Made by a program: the position numbers and the translations under genes. DNA of 20,164 bases, taken from positions 1 to 20,164 of IMG/VR virus record IMGVR_UViG_3300042327_000356. One strand, written 5' to 3'. Source of the DNA: a virus. Below, one piece after another: positions 1-8,222 of the stretch (its first letter is position 1; the number at the start of each line of letters is the position of its first letter). The notes beneath the pieces are model-generated. The model was not told where the DNA came from. It made no database searches and worked only from the letters and a program-made list of their open reading frames with translations.

Positions 1-3000
1 TTGAGAAGTATCCAGAAGCAGAAGTTTGTCTTACGTCCTGAATAGCCCTAGCTGCTGCAGAAAGATCGCCACGAGTAATGGCTTCTGCAACTGATAGCTT
101 GCCCTTTTCTTGATCAAGAACTTTTTGATTTGCTTTGCGTACCTTTTCTAGTGCTTCTAGCTTATCGTCATAAGTCTTGTTAATAGCATCCTCTTGCTGC
201 TCAATACCACGCAAATCTGCTTCGTAATCGTCAAGCTGGTATCTTATTCCATCTATCTGATTTTGAGCATCTTCAATAATTTTTTGATCATCTGCTATCT
301 TTAGCTCATACTCTAGAGTTAGTTTTTTCTCTTGAACGTCAAACGCTTCCATTGCCTTATTAAAGCCTTCATCAAAAACCTGTTGTTTTCCTTCTGGAGT
401 TAGCCTTTCAAATTGCTTTGCTGCTTCTGCAGTTGCTCTCTGTAATGCAAGCATCTCAGCTATTTGTTGTTGGGTGTAATCTCCAGCAACTATGCCTGCG
501 GCAAGCGCTGCATCCTGAATTGCTTCATACGCTTCTGCAACAGAATATCCAGACGACCTTAACTGGTTAAATGCTAATACCTGATTCTTTGACTCTTGAG
601 CCTGTTTCTGCTGCTGGTTAACATATTGACCAATAGCGATTGCAGAAAGAGCTTTTCCAATATTCTTTAACTGATTTTTAAATCCTATAATTTCTCCAGT
701 TTGCTTGTCAAAATTAAATAGGGTATTCTTTTTCTTTTCAAACTCTTCTGGATCCATTCCAGCTATAAGGCTGATTAGGTCTTCTCCAGCCCCTAGTCGT
801 CTCATGTCATTTTCAATACCGCTGAAAAGATTGATTCCAGCTCCGCCTCCAAACAACTTATTGATTGCGTTAGCTGATGCTTCAAAGCCCTTGGTTACAC
901 CAATTTGGTTTTTACGAATATCTCTAAGTTTTTTCAAGAGGTCGTCTAGTGGGGATGCAGATGGTCCTCCGCCACCGCCTCCGCTAGTGTCTTCTTGTTC
1001 TATGTCTACCGCCGATGCGTCTTTCCCAGCCTCAGTAACTCTTACTGCAGTAACAGTTGCAAAGTCTTCAAAGGCCCTAGCCTTTTGATCTGCAGGTAGT
1101 GTTTTCTGCCATGCTCTCCAAGCATCTTGCATATCCTTATCACCACGCAACTCCATGGTATTAACAAATGCAGAAACATAGTCTTTTCTTTGTTCATTGT
1201 CCAGACTTTCGAAATAAGCTTGGTTTTGTTTAAAGGCTTCAAACTGTGCTTCTCCAACTAGATTTTGAACAAAGTCCATGGTCAACTCTCCCCCATAAGA
1301 GTTTATTTGCTCTATCATGTCTTCCATTTTTTTCTGTGCTTGTGGATTCTTATTGTAGAATTGCATAATTACGCTAGCTTCAAGAACGTTAGCTCCACCC
1401 AGCTTTGCCACTTCTTCAAACATGGCCAAGGCTTTTTGAGCTTGTGCTGGAGTTTTAGACTCTATATTTGCAATAAATGTTTTTTGTTGATCTGGCAAAG
1501 CCTCGCCATCTTTATCAACAAACGCATTCATTAATGCGATTGCACGATTTCCATCAGCGGATCCGATGTTGGTCATGATATTAAGGACCTTTGTCAACTG
1601 TTCGCCATCATTACCAAAACTAGATAGTAGCTGAGTAGCAACCATTGGGTCTAGCTCCTTGCTTGCAAGCATGAGCGTCATCTGGTACTTTTGAGTTTGG
1701 TCTAAGGCTGCACTGCCTATTTGTCCCGTAGCACCCTTAGCAATCTGTCCCTTAACGGGATCGTCTGCGTAAGCCACATCAACAGCCTTCTTGGCTGCAT
1801 CCATATAAGCACCTTGTCCAAAAAACACGTCTTGCTTAGCAAAGTTGTCAAGAACCATTTGAGTTGTTTCCGCATTCTTGATAAGAAGGGCTTCCCTGTC
1901 TCGTATATGCTGTGTTGTAAGCTCTTCTGCTCTTGCCACGTCCCCAGCTGCAACGGCATTGGCAATTCGTTTCTGATATTCTAGATCTAGAGAGTCTACC
2001 ATTTCTTGCTGCTGCTGCATAGCAATCATTCCCATGGCAACATTGGTACCAGAGACTTCTCCCAGCTTTGCCATTCTGTCTACTCCAGCTGCAATACCAG
2101 TTCCTAAAAGGACTGCTGCAGACGATGCAAGAAGTATTCCACTGGCAACTTGTCCGACTACTGGAACAGCGTTTGCCATTAAGCCAGTAGCCCCTAGGGC
2201 TGCGGATAACGCAAGTCCTTCGCTAACTAAAGGAGTTGCAGTAGAGCTTCGAACCTGGCCAGCTTTTATAGTAGCTCCAACCTGATCCTGAGTTTGCTCT
2301 ATCATTTTTACTCTAACCTCAAGGGGCTCGTTTATAAGATTTTCTCCATTTGGACCGAATATTTCAATGAGCTTTGCATTAACGTTAATGCCAAAAGATT
2401 GATTCCCTAATTCTTTTCCAATACTAGCTGCAATGCTTCTTGCTTGTGCTTCATTTAATGCCCCAGAGGCAACGGCAGTTCCTAGCTGATTTACAAGTTG
2501 AGCTTGTGTTGCAGAAGACCCAGAAGTTGCAACACTCTTTCTTAGTGACTCTAGCATACCCTTACCCTGTTCGCTAGTTACAAAAGATTCTCCAAATGTT
2601 GTTTTACCCTGCTGAACAGAAAAGGGAGAAGCGTTATTGGCTCTTTGCTTATCCATAACTTCTCCAGCTGATGCCGTTCCTGCAAATTCTGCATAAGCAA
2701 GAATTGCTTTTGAACCAGAGCCCAAAGTTTCTGTTAATTCTATCGCCTCTTTTTGAGCGGTGTCAAATGCACCCTTTAGAGCAAAGGCAGCCATGGCCAA
2801 TCCAGAAATAGCAGCAACTGCAATAGCTACTGGGCCTGGCAACATTGGCAAAATCATTGAAAGTGCCATGATTGGCATCATTAGGTCTTGTGCAACTTTT
2901 CCTGCGGCACCAGGCAACATTGACCCACCCATTACGGCTCCAGAAGCCACCATGCCAACCATACCAGCCCTTCCACCACCAGAGCCTCTTTGCTGAGCTT

Positions 3001-6000
3001 GAGGAGCCTGGGACCTTAGTGCAGCATTAGCCCTTCTTGTCTCTACACCCTTTGCAGCCCCCTGCTGTCTGTTATAGGTTGTTTGTCCAGCTTTTTGGTC
3101 TGCAACTAATTTGTTTCCAGAGTAGTAACGTGTGCCAGCTTTTGTTTCTCTAGCTGTAATTCTTTGAGACTGTCCTGGACCAGCAGGGGTTGCCAGCTTT
3201 TGCTTTGCCTTAGTCTCTTTGACTGTTTCTTTTTTGTTTTCTTTTACTGCCTTTGTAGCTGCAACTTTTTCTTTTGTTGCTTTTTCTGTAGCTTTTGTTT
3301 CTTTGTTAATTACAGAAGCTTGTTTTGCGGTAGCACTTGTTTTTGCTTTTTCTGCTTCTTGAGATTTTGCGAATGCCCTAGCAGACTCGTCTTTTTGAGC
3401 TTTAGTAAGTTTGTCAACTTTGGCCTTTGCCCTAGCGTCAGCCTTTGCTGTTGCCGCTTCTTGATTTTTCTTAACAGCTTCATCCTTAGAAGGATCGTAT
3501 TTTCTACTTCCTAATGTTTCATAAAAACCTTTTCCTGGATTCTTCTTTGCAAAATCATCCCTAGATTTTAGAACTGACGCAGCAAGCCTTCCTTGATTTG
3601 GTTTTGGATCTCTTCTTGCCAGCTCTTGCATAACTTTTGATCCGCCAGCAGTAGAAGGAGATATTCCCTGACTTAACAGCTTTAACTGTTTGTTAAGTTC
3701 TTTTTGCGATACGCCCAGCTTTTTGGCTAGAGCCTCTTGCCCCTTTGGATCCATCATGCCCTTTAAAGCATTCTGGGTGCTTTTTGTTCCGCCGCCGCCT
3801 TTTTCTAGATTAGCTTGAGCAGCGTACCTATTAACCATTGGGTCATCTGCCAGCAAGCTCCTGGCCATCCAGGACTTGGTGGGGACTTGTCTTCCAGCTA
3901 CTGAAATCTTGTAGCTAGACTGCTTAACGTGAGCAGCATCTGGAGTTGCTTTAAGGAGAGATCGTTCTTGACTTGAAGAAATTTTTCTTCCCTCTTGTCT
4001 CATTTTTTCAAGTTCTGCTTTTTTGGCAGCCATTTCTTTATCCATGCCAGCCCAGGACTTTAGTTCGGTTTGCCTTCTGACCTCGTCTGGAGAGCTACTG
4101 AACCCACTACCCGCAACTTCTCTTTTTGCAATTGCCCTAACATAGTCTACGTCGCCCGTACCGTTTCTAAACCCAGGAATATTTCCAGAAATTAATGCTT
4201 GAATAAATCCACGATATTTTTCTGCTTTTTCTGCTGGGATAACTGCTTCTCCAGGAGAGAGCATGGCTGGAACAACGTCTCCAGCACCCTTTGGCCCAGG
4301 CACTGAAAGAATTCCAGAAGCTAGCTTCTTAGGAGATTTTGCTCCTCTTCCTATAGCCATTGGAGTTCCAGCAAAAGCAGCTTGCTTTAAGATTGCTCTT
4401 TCGTATGCGGCAGTCAATCCATTTATAGCTGCTGCTTCAGAAGTAAATGTTTGTTTTAGTTTTGTATGCACCTGATCTAGAGAGGCTGCTACTGCAGCTG
4501 CCTCTAGCTGTTGCTGAGTCATGTACTCAGTTTGCATTCCTAGCTGTGTGCTAGCACTTCCAGCTTTATTCATTGCGGTTTTAAAGAATACAAATCCCTT
4601 TATTACGTTTGCTACACCGTTAGCAATAAGACCAAAGCCCATTAGGAATATTGGACCAATTACTCCAGCAATAGCTGTTAGGCCAACAACAAATCCCTTT
4701 GCGCCTTCATCTAGCTCATCAAACTTTTTAAGTACGCTAGTTCCAAACTCTAGCAGTGGGGTAACTGCCTTTAGGAATGCCTCGCCAAGTGGTACGAGAG
4801 TTACTTTAATGTCTTCCAAAGCTTTTTGGAATTTAAACATTGGAGAGTCTTCAATTTTCTTAAGCTCTCTTTCGGAAAGAACTGCTAGTTCAGCAGTGGT
4901 GGCATTTGTTAGCTTTAAGACACGACTTGCTTGGTTTCCATCCTTAATAACGTTTTGGAATAAAGTTGATAGACGAGAGAATTGAAACTTTCCAAATAGC
5001 TGTTCAATTGCTCGTGCACGATCTAGGGGGGCTAGCTCATCGAGTGCTGAAGCAAAGTCTATAACTAGACCTTTTACATCTCCAGCATTTGCTTCAACAA
5101 TGCCCTTGATGTTAATACCAAACCCTGCAAGCATCTCGGACGCTTTTCCAGTTGGGTTAATAAGAGCTGCAAGACCAGACTTTAGTGCGTTAGCACCTTC
5201 AGAGGCATTGATTCCACCCTCACGCATAGCTGTTAGGAAGAACGTAAGGTCTTCAACATCTCCACCAAGCTGTTGTACGACTGGACCAGCTTTGGGAATA
5301 GCAATGGTTAGGTCTTCAATAGAAGTAATAGTTTGGTTTTCAACAGCGTTTAGGAAATCAATCTTCCCTGCTAGATCTTCTGCAGAAACTCCAAAGGCGT
5401 CTGTTAATGATATTGTTGCTTGTAGGGCCTCTGCTTGCTCTACCCCACCAAGCACGGCTAGCCTTGTTGTTTCTGCAACTTGAGCGGTAAGCTCTGCACC
5501 CATCTTGCCAGTAGCTGCAATGTCAGCAGCCAGTTCCATAGTTTTTGATACAGCGACACCATACTTTGTAAACTCATTTGCAAGATTCTTTATATCCTGA
5601 AGAGCCTTATTGGTTTCCTCTGTTGTAGTAAACATTTCGCCATAGACACGCTTAAATCTTACAGCTTGCTTTTCCATGTCCATGAATGTTTTAGCTGCAA
5701 CGCTACCAAGCATTATTAGGGGTACGGTAAAACCAACCATAAGCTGACGACCAGCCCACTGGGTATTCTTACCAAAGTTTAGAAGATTAGTAGATCCCTG
5801 CTTAAGCATTTGATTAAGAAGGGCTTGGCGCTGAGCAGCAATTTGAGTTTTTGTTGCTAGGTTTTCCATGTCAAGCGATAGCGGTCTAACCGCAATGGCT
5901 CGCATCGCTCCATTTGCATCTCTACCCATTTTAATATACTGGGTCTGCAAATCCTTAACACGTTCACGTGCTACCTTGTTTATTGTCTCAAACTCTGATG

Positions 6001-6322
6001 AGAAAAATCTTCCAAAGCTCTTTGTGGCTGCAGCAGAATACCTAAAGTATTCCCCCATAGAGAGTTTATTTTTTTGAAGCGAATTGGTAAAAGAGTCTGT
6101 GGTAGTTTTTATAGTTTTAATACCAGCAGAAAATTGACCAGTCTTATTTATACCATTAATTAGGCTTTGCTGCAACTGTAAAGAAGATGCAGTAGCCTGC
6201 GCACTGGACTTTGCCAGAGAGGTGTGGAAAGTTGATATCTGCCGTTGGAGATTCTTAATATTGGCCAGCGCTGCGGCTGTGTCAATATCGACTCTTATTC
6301 TGGCATTGGCGTCTTCAGCCAT
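1..6322 (-). CDS. Tail tape measure protein (partial, C terminus beyond left edge)
   Basis: This protein sets tail length and is packed inside the tail tube before DNA ejection. The frame is open from the ATG at 6322 to the window edge, so at least 2107 residues are encoded without a stop; I checked the frame at several points. Residues about 210-410 match the TP901-type tape measure core (PhageMin_Tail), with the alternating Ala/Gly-rich helices and the stretch AMREGGINASEGANALKSGL. Three hydrophobic segments lie near residues 542-580, 1147-1183 and 1365-1413. A Lys/Ala/Glu-rich helical region spans about 963-1042 and a long charged coiled coil about 1985-2107. The motif AMLSPGEAVIPAEKAEKY starts near residue 686. 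A Shine-Dalgarno AAAGAGGG lies 9 nt upstream of the start. The gene follows the chaperone genes, the standard position. The 3' end and any C-terminal domain are not visible. Confidence 0.95.
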   Translation of the reverse strand, partial: MAEDANARIRVDIDTAAALANIKNLQRQISTFHTSLAKSSAQATASSLQLQQSLINGINKTGQFSAGIKTIKTTTDSFTNSLQKNKLSMGEYFRYSAAATKSFGRFFSSEFETINKVARERVKDLQTQYIKMGRDANGAMRAIAVRPLSLDMENLATKTQIAAQRQALLNQMLKQGSTNLLNFGKNTQWAGRQLMVGFTVPLIMLGSVAAKTFMDMEKQAVRFKRVYGEMFTTTEETNKALQDIKNLANEFTKYGVAVSKTMELAADIAATGKMGAELTAQVAETTRLAVLGGVEQAEALQATISLTDAFGVSAEDLAGKIDFLNAVENQTITSIEDLTIAIPKAGPVVQQLGGDVEDLTFFLTAMREGGINASEGANALKSGLAALINPTGKASEMLAGFGINIKGIVEANAGDVKGLVIDFASALDELAPLDRARAIEQLFGKFQFSRLSTLFQNVIKDGNQASRVLKLTNATTAELAVLSERELKKIEDSPMFKFQKALEDIKVTLVPLGEAFLKAVTPLLEFGTSVLKKFDELDEGAKGFVVGLTAIAGVIGPIFLMGFGLIANGVANVIKGFVFFKTAMNKAGSASTQLGMQTEYMTQQQLEAAAVAASLDQVHTKLKQTFTSEAAAINGLTAAYERAILKQAAFAGTPMAIGRGAKSPKKLASGILSVPGPKGAGDVVPAMLSPGEAVIPAEKAEKYRGFIQALISGNIPGFRNGTGDVDYVRAIAKREVAGSGFSSSPDEVRRQTELKSWAGMDKEMAAKKAELEKMRQEGRKISSSQERSLLKATPDAAHVKQSSYKISVAGRQVPTKSWMARSLLADDPMVNRYAAQANLEKGGGGTKSTQNALKGMMDPKGQEALAKKLGVSQKELNKQLKLLSQGISPSTAGGSKVMQELARRDPKPNQGRLAASVLKSRDDFAKKNPGKGFYETLGSRKYDPSKDEAVKKNQEAATAKADARAKAKVDKLTKAQKDESARAFAKSQEAEKAKTSATAKQASVINKETKATEKATKEKVAATKAVKENKKETVKETKAKQKLATPAGPGQSQRITARETKAGTRYYSGNKLVADQKAGQTTYNRQQGAAKGVETRRANAALRSQAPQAQQRGSGGGRAGMVGMVASGAVMGGSMLPGAAGKVAQDLMMPIMALSMILPMLPGPVAIAVAAISGLAMAAFALKGAFDTAQKEAIELTETLGSGSKAILAYAEFAGTASAGEVMDKQRANNASPFSVQQGKTTFGESFVTSEQGKGMLESLRKSVATSGSSATQAQLVNQLGTAVASGALNEAQARSIAASIGKELGNQSFGINVNAKLIEIFGPNGENLINEPLEVRVKMIEQTQDQVGATIKAGQVRSSTATPLVSEGLALSAALGATGLMANAVPVVGQVASGILLASSAAVLLGTGIAAGVDRMAKLGEVSGTNVAMGMIAMQQQQEMVDSLDLEYQKRIANAVAAGDVARAEELTTQHIRDREALLIKNAETTQMVLDNFAKQDVFFGQGAYMDAAKKAVDVAYADDPVKGQIAKGATGQIGSAALDQTQKYQMTLMLASKELDPMVATQLLSSFGNDGEQLTKVLNIMTNIGSADGNRAIALMNAFVDKDGEALPDQQKTFIANIESKTPAQAQKALAMFEEVAKLGGANVLEASVIMQFYNKNPQAQKKMEDMIEQINSYGGELTMDFVQNLVGEAQFEAFKQNQAYFESLDNEQRKDYVSAFVNTMELRGDKDMQDAWRAWQKTLPADQKARAFEDFATVTAVRVTEAGKDASAVDIEQEDTSGGGGGGPSASPLDDLLKKLRDIRKNQIGVTKGFEASANAINKLFGGGAGINLFSGIENDMRRLGAGEDLISLIAGMDPEEFEKKKNTLFNFDKQTGEIIGFKNQLKNIGKALSAIAIGQYVNQQQKQAQESKNQVLAFNQLRSSGYSVAEAYEAIQDAALAAGIVAGDYTQQQIAEMLALQRATAEAAKQFERLTPEGKQQVFDEGFNKAMEAFDVQEKKLTLEYELKIADDQKIIEDAQNQIDGIRYQLDDYEADLRGIEQQEDAINKTYDDKLEALEKVRKANQKVLDQEKGKLSVAEAITRGDLSAAARAIQDVRQTSASGYFS

Positions 6323-6331
6323 CCACTAGCA

Positions 6332-6339
6332 CCCTCTTT
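6332..6339 (-). promoter_or_regulatory. Ribosome binding site of the tape measure gene
   Basis: On the minus strand AAAGAGGG stands 9 nt before the ATG at 6322. It fixes the start of the tape measure gene, which follows the short chaperone stop codon by 19 nt. Confidence 0.6.
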
Positions 6340-6341
6340 AC

Positions 6342-6662
6342 TTAGGCATTTACAAGACCAAGAGATGCCTCTGAGAGCTTAACCCCAGATGCTTCTTCTA
6401 CAATCTTGTAGACTGTTGGAAGATCTAGATTATCTTCCAAAGCCTTTAAATCTTCAGCCATTTCTGGCTTGTACTGTCTCATTGCAATTTGAACACATTC
6501 CATCAGTAGGCTCATAGACTTGTCGTTGTCTTCTGCTACTGCTGTAATACCCTCAAACTTTTTCATAAATGGACGTAGCAAAGAAATCTTTAGTGGGCGC
6601 ACCTTAACTTCTGTTCCGTCAATTAACTTAATTGTTTTCTCTTCGTATACTTCTGTACTCAT
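6342..6662 (-). CDS. Short tail assembly chaperone paralogue (gpG-like)
   Basis: This 106-residue protein is homologous to the N-terminal half of the chaperone gene just upstream. Shared features in the same order are LIDGTE, PLKI, LR.FM..FE, an (A/S)M.QY.P segment, LED..DLP and YK.(L/V).E.A.G(I/V)K. It lacks the C-terminal T domain. In siphoviruses the short chaperone form (lambda gpG type) coats the tape measure protein during tail assembly and is needed in large excess over the long form. The next gene is the tape measure. A purine-rich AAGGA is 10 nt before the ATG, and an extended -10 element lies in the 52-nt gap upstream, so it may also have its own promoter. It could be a diverged copy with a different role, but its position argues for the gpG role. 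Confidence 0.75.
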   Translation of the reverse strand: MSTEVYEEKTIKLIDGTEVKVRPLKISLLRPFMKKFEGITAVAEDNDKSMSLLMECVQIAMRQYKPEMAEDLKALEDNLDLPTVYKIVEEASGVKLSEASLGLVNA

Positions 6663-6696
6663 ATTTTTGTATTCCTTCCGCTATGAGGCTTTATTA

Positions 6697-6702
6697 ATTA
6701 TA
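6697..6702 (-). promoter_or_regulatory. Extended -10 promoter element before the short chaperone
   Basis: The minus strand reads TGTTATAATTAA here, a consensus TATAAT preceded by TGT. Transcription would start near 6690, giving a leader of about 28 nt that holds the AAGGA ribosome binding site. The same 12-mer occurs before the gene at 11271. No good -35 hexamer is seen at 17 nt, as expected of extended -10 promoters. The call is from sequence pattern only. Confidence 0.45.
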
Positions 6703-6714
6703 ACACAAAAAGCT

Positions 6715-7416
6715 TTATTTTTTAGGCTTTTTAGTCAAGTCTTCATATCCAAGGCCCATTCCAATTCCAAAACCAGCCTTTTGAGCATTAACTCCTTGGA
6801 GGGCTAAGACGTCATTTCCGTCCTTAGCTTTTCCACCACTGAACACTCTGGCCTTCATGTCTTCCCACTTATTCTCTGGAGCTTGGCTATTGTTCTTATC
6901 TATGTCAACCCCCTGAATAGCGGCCAGGAACTTCTTTTCTTGATAGTCAAGTTCTCTTTTTGACTCTAAGGTTATTAGGAGCTCTGGCATAGACATGCTA
7001 ATTTCTAATTCTTCGTAGTCTTTCCAAATGCCCAGCAAAAAAGCTTCTGCTTCAAGCTTAGCTAAATCAAGCTTGTCCCAAGAAGATCCGCCATCCCCAG
7101 CCTGATCTTTTACAGAGTCTTCAGAATCTTCATTAATTTTTATTCCAGCAGCAATTTCTAAGACCTTGTATATTCCTGGCAAATCCATAGAATCTTCTAG
7201 CTCGGCAATTGTTGCTATTTTGGGATGGTACTGTTGCATTGATATAGCAGCACAATTTGACAGAAATATGATAGCTTCTTCATCGCTATCTGCAGTTTTT
7301 ACAAGCTCAAAGGCTTCCATAAATTCTCTAAGATACTTTATTTTTAATGGAGATAGGTTAATCTCAGTACCGTCAATTAAGCTGACTTTTCCCGTTTTAT
7401 ATATTGTTGTTGCCAT
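6715..7416 (-). CDS. Full-length tail assembly chaperone (gpGT-like, single frame)
   Basis: The 233-residue product joins a G-type N-terminal domain (about residues 1-95) to a T-type C-terminal domain (about 105-180) containing DKLDLAKLEAEAFLLGIW, then SMPELLITLE, DYQEKKFLAAIQGVD, followed by a Gly/Lys-rich tail. These are the usual marks of the long tail assembly chaperone, which recruits tube protein to the tape measure complex. In many siphoviruses this long form arises only by a -1 frameshift; here one continuous frame encodes it and a separate short paralogue follows. I chose the ATG at 7416: a longer reading would need a TTG at 7440 and would run through a TATACT hexamer. There is no Shine-Dalgarno; TATACT lies 6 nt before the ATG, so the mRNA is probably leaderless. 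The gene sits just after a terminator. Confidence 0.85.
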   Translation of the reverse strand: MATTIYKTGKVSLIDGTEINLSPLKIKYLREFMEAFELVKTADSDEEAIIFLSNCAAISMQQYHPKIATIAELEDSMDLPGIYKVLEIAAGIKINEDSEDSVKDQAGDGGSSWDKLDLAKLEAEAFLLGIWKDYEELEISMSMPELLITLESKRELDYQEKKFLAAIQGVDIDKNNSQAPENKWEDMKARVFSGGKAKDGNDVLALQGVNAQKAGFGIGMGLGYEDLTKKPKK

Positions 7417-7422
7417 TATATA

Positions 7423-7428
7423 AGTATA
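7423..7428 (-). promoter_or_regulatory. -10 element for leaderless tail chaperone mRNA
   Basis: TATACT is followed by exactly 6 nt (TATATA) and then the ATG at 7416. A start site 6-7 nt after the hexamer would coincide with the A of the ATG. It comes right after the tail tube terminator, so the chaperone and tape measure genes would need a promoter here. No convincing -35 box is seen. Confidence 0.5.
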
Positions 7429-7430
7429 CC

Positions 7431-7468
7431 GCAAAAACAAAATTACCCAGCCTAAAAAGACTGGGTAA
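7431..7468 (-). terminator. Rho-independent terminator after the tail tube gene
   Basis: The minus strand forms a stem of 10 bp: TTACCCAGTC pairs with GGCTGGGTAA (one G-U), around a TTTTTA loop. It is followed by the T-rich run TTTTGTTTTT. The arms are at 7459-7468 and 7443-7452. It starts 20 nt after the tail tube stop codon and directly precedes the chaperone promoter. Confidence 0.85.
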
Positions 7469-7488
7469 CTCTGCGTTGTTAGTTTGTA

Positions 7489-8157
7489 TTACGATACTGC
7501 TGGGATAGTGCGGTCTACGATCTTACCGTAGGATGCAGCATCGTTTGGCAGTAGACGGAATGAAACCTCGTACATAGTTGGCTCATCACGCTTTGCAGAA
7601 ACTGTAACACTCTCAATAGAAAGTGCACGGTATGCAACGTAAATACGCTCAATCTGCTCGTCTGGGTCACAGTCACCTGTACCTGGACCAACAGCAACTA
7701 GGCCACGCTCAACTGGACACTCACCGATGTCACCTGCTGATAGGTTTAGGGTTGGGGATCCAACCTTAATTCCTGTTGCTCCTGCGCTTGATGTGAGATC
7801 TGCATCTCTACCAGCCAAGGAGAACAGCAAGTTCTCTAGTGTTGCTTCAGCAAAAGCAGTGTTCAGGTTAACCTGCATACCCTGCTTGTATAGCTTTGCA
7901 ACGTCAAGAACCTGATCAACCTGTACCTCGCCAAAATCTGGCTGGAACTGTAGCTCTAGACCGTTCATTGTATAACCAACGTTACGGAAGGCTGCAGAGT
8001 CAGCTAGGGTTTCACGATATGTTCCTGTTGTGTTTCCAACAGATCCTTCAGCTTCATAAGCTGGAAGACCTGCGTCTGTCAATACTCCTGCTTCGTAAGT
8101 AAACAAAGCAGCTGCTCCAACAATAATGTTGGTGCTTGTACCTCTTGTATATGCCAT
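7489..8157 (-). CDS. Major tail tube protein
   Basis: The product has 222 residues, usual for a siphovirus tube subunit, which stacks as hexameric rings around the tape measure. It is beta-rich, with an N terminus MAYTRGTSTNIIVGAAALF, a central stretch with LELQFQPDFGEVQVDQ, and a C terminus in which a strand-rich TVSAKRDEPTMYEVSFRLLP segment is followed by a short tail. No catalytic motif is present. The assignment rests on size, beta-rich composition, position between the tail terminator and the chaperones, strong ribosome binding site (AGAGGTGA, 5 nt before the ATG) and a dedicated terminator, all expected of the most abundant tail protein. Confidence 0.85.
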   Translation of the reverse strand: MAYTRGTSTNIIVGAAALFTYEAGVLTDAGLPAYEAEGSVGNTTGTYRETLADSAAFRNVGYTMNGLELQFQPDFGEVQVDQVLDVAKLYKQGMQVNLNTAFAEATLENLLFSLAGRDADLTSSAGATGIKVGSPTLNLSAGDIGECPVERGLVAVGPGTGDCDPDEQIERIYVAYRALSIESVTVSAKRDEPTMYEVSFRLLPNDAASYGKIVDRTIPAVS

Positions 8158-8162
8158 TTATT

Positions 8163-8170
8163 TCACCTCT
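8163..8170 (-). promoter_or_regulatory. Strong ribosome binding site of the tail tube gene
   Basis: AGAGGTGA on the minus strand is 5 nt before the ATG at 8157 and closely matches the anti-Shine-Dalgarno complement. It supports high expression and fixes the start. Confidence 0.7.
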
Positions 8171-8207
8171 TCTTTTTATAGATAATAGGCGTGTTTCCTC
8201 AAGCTTA

Positions 8208-8213
8208 AGTATA
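8208..8213 (-). promoter_or_regulatory. Candidate extended -10 element before the tail tube gene
   Basis: The minus strand reads TGATATACT, an extended -10 (TGA plus TATACT), about 50 nt before the tail tube ATG in the 65-nt gap after the tail terminator gene. A second candidate, TATTAT at 8182-8187, has no TG extension. Either would give a short transcript for the tube gene ending at the hairpin at 7431-7468. Confidence 0.35.
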
Positions 8214-8222
8214 TCAGCTTAT

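Noticed and set aside
4521-5483. Plus-strand open frames of 127-154 codons within the tape measure region
   Set aside because: They lie opposite a clearly coding minus-strand frame, lack ribosome binding sites, and have the Ser/Pro/Ala-rich composition of an antisense shadow.
6713-6730. A-rich slippery run (six A) at the end of the long chaperone gene
   Set aside because: Slippage in either direction meets a stop within a few codons and would join nothing useful; it is not at the G/T junction.
7417-7440. TTG at 7440 as the start of the long chaperone
   Set aside because: It adds eight residues read through a -10 hexamer and the terminator's T-tract; the ATG at 7416 matches the N terminus of the paralogue.
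8187-8220. AAGCT...AGCTT inverted repeat before the tail tube gene as a terminator
   Set aside because: The stem is 5 bp with no U-tract.
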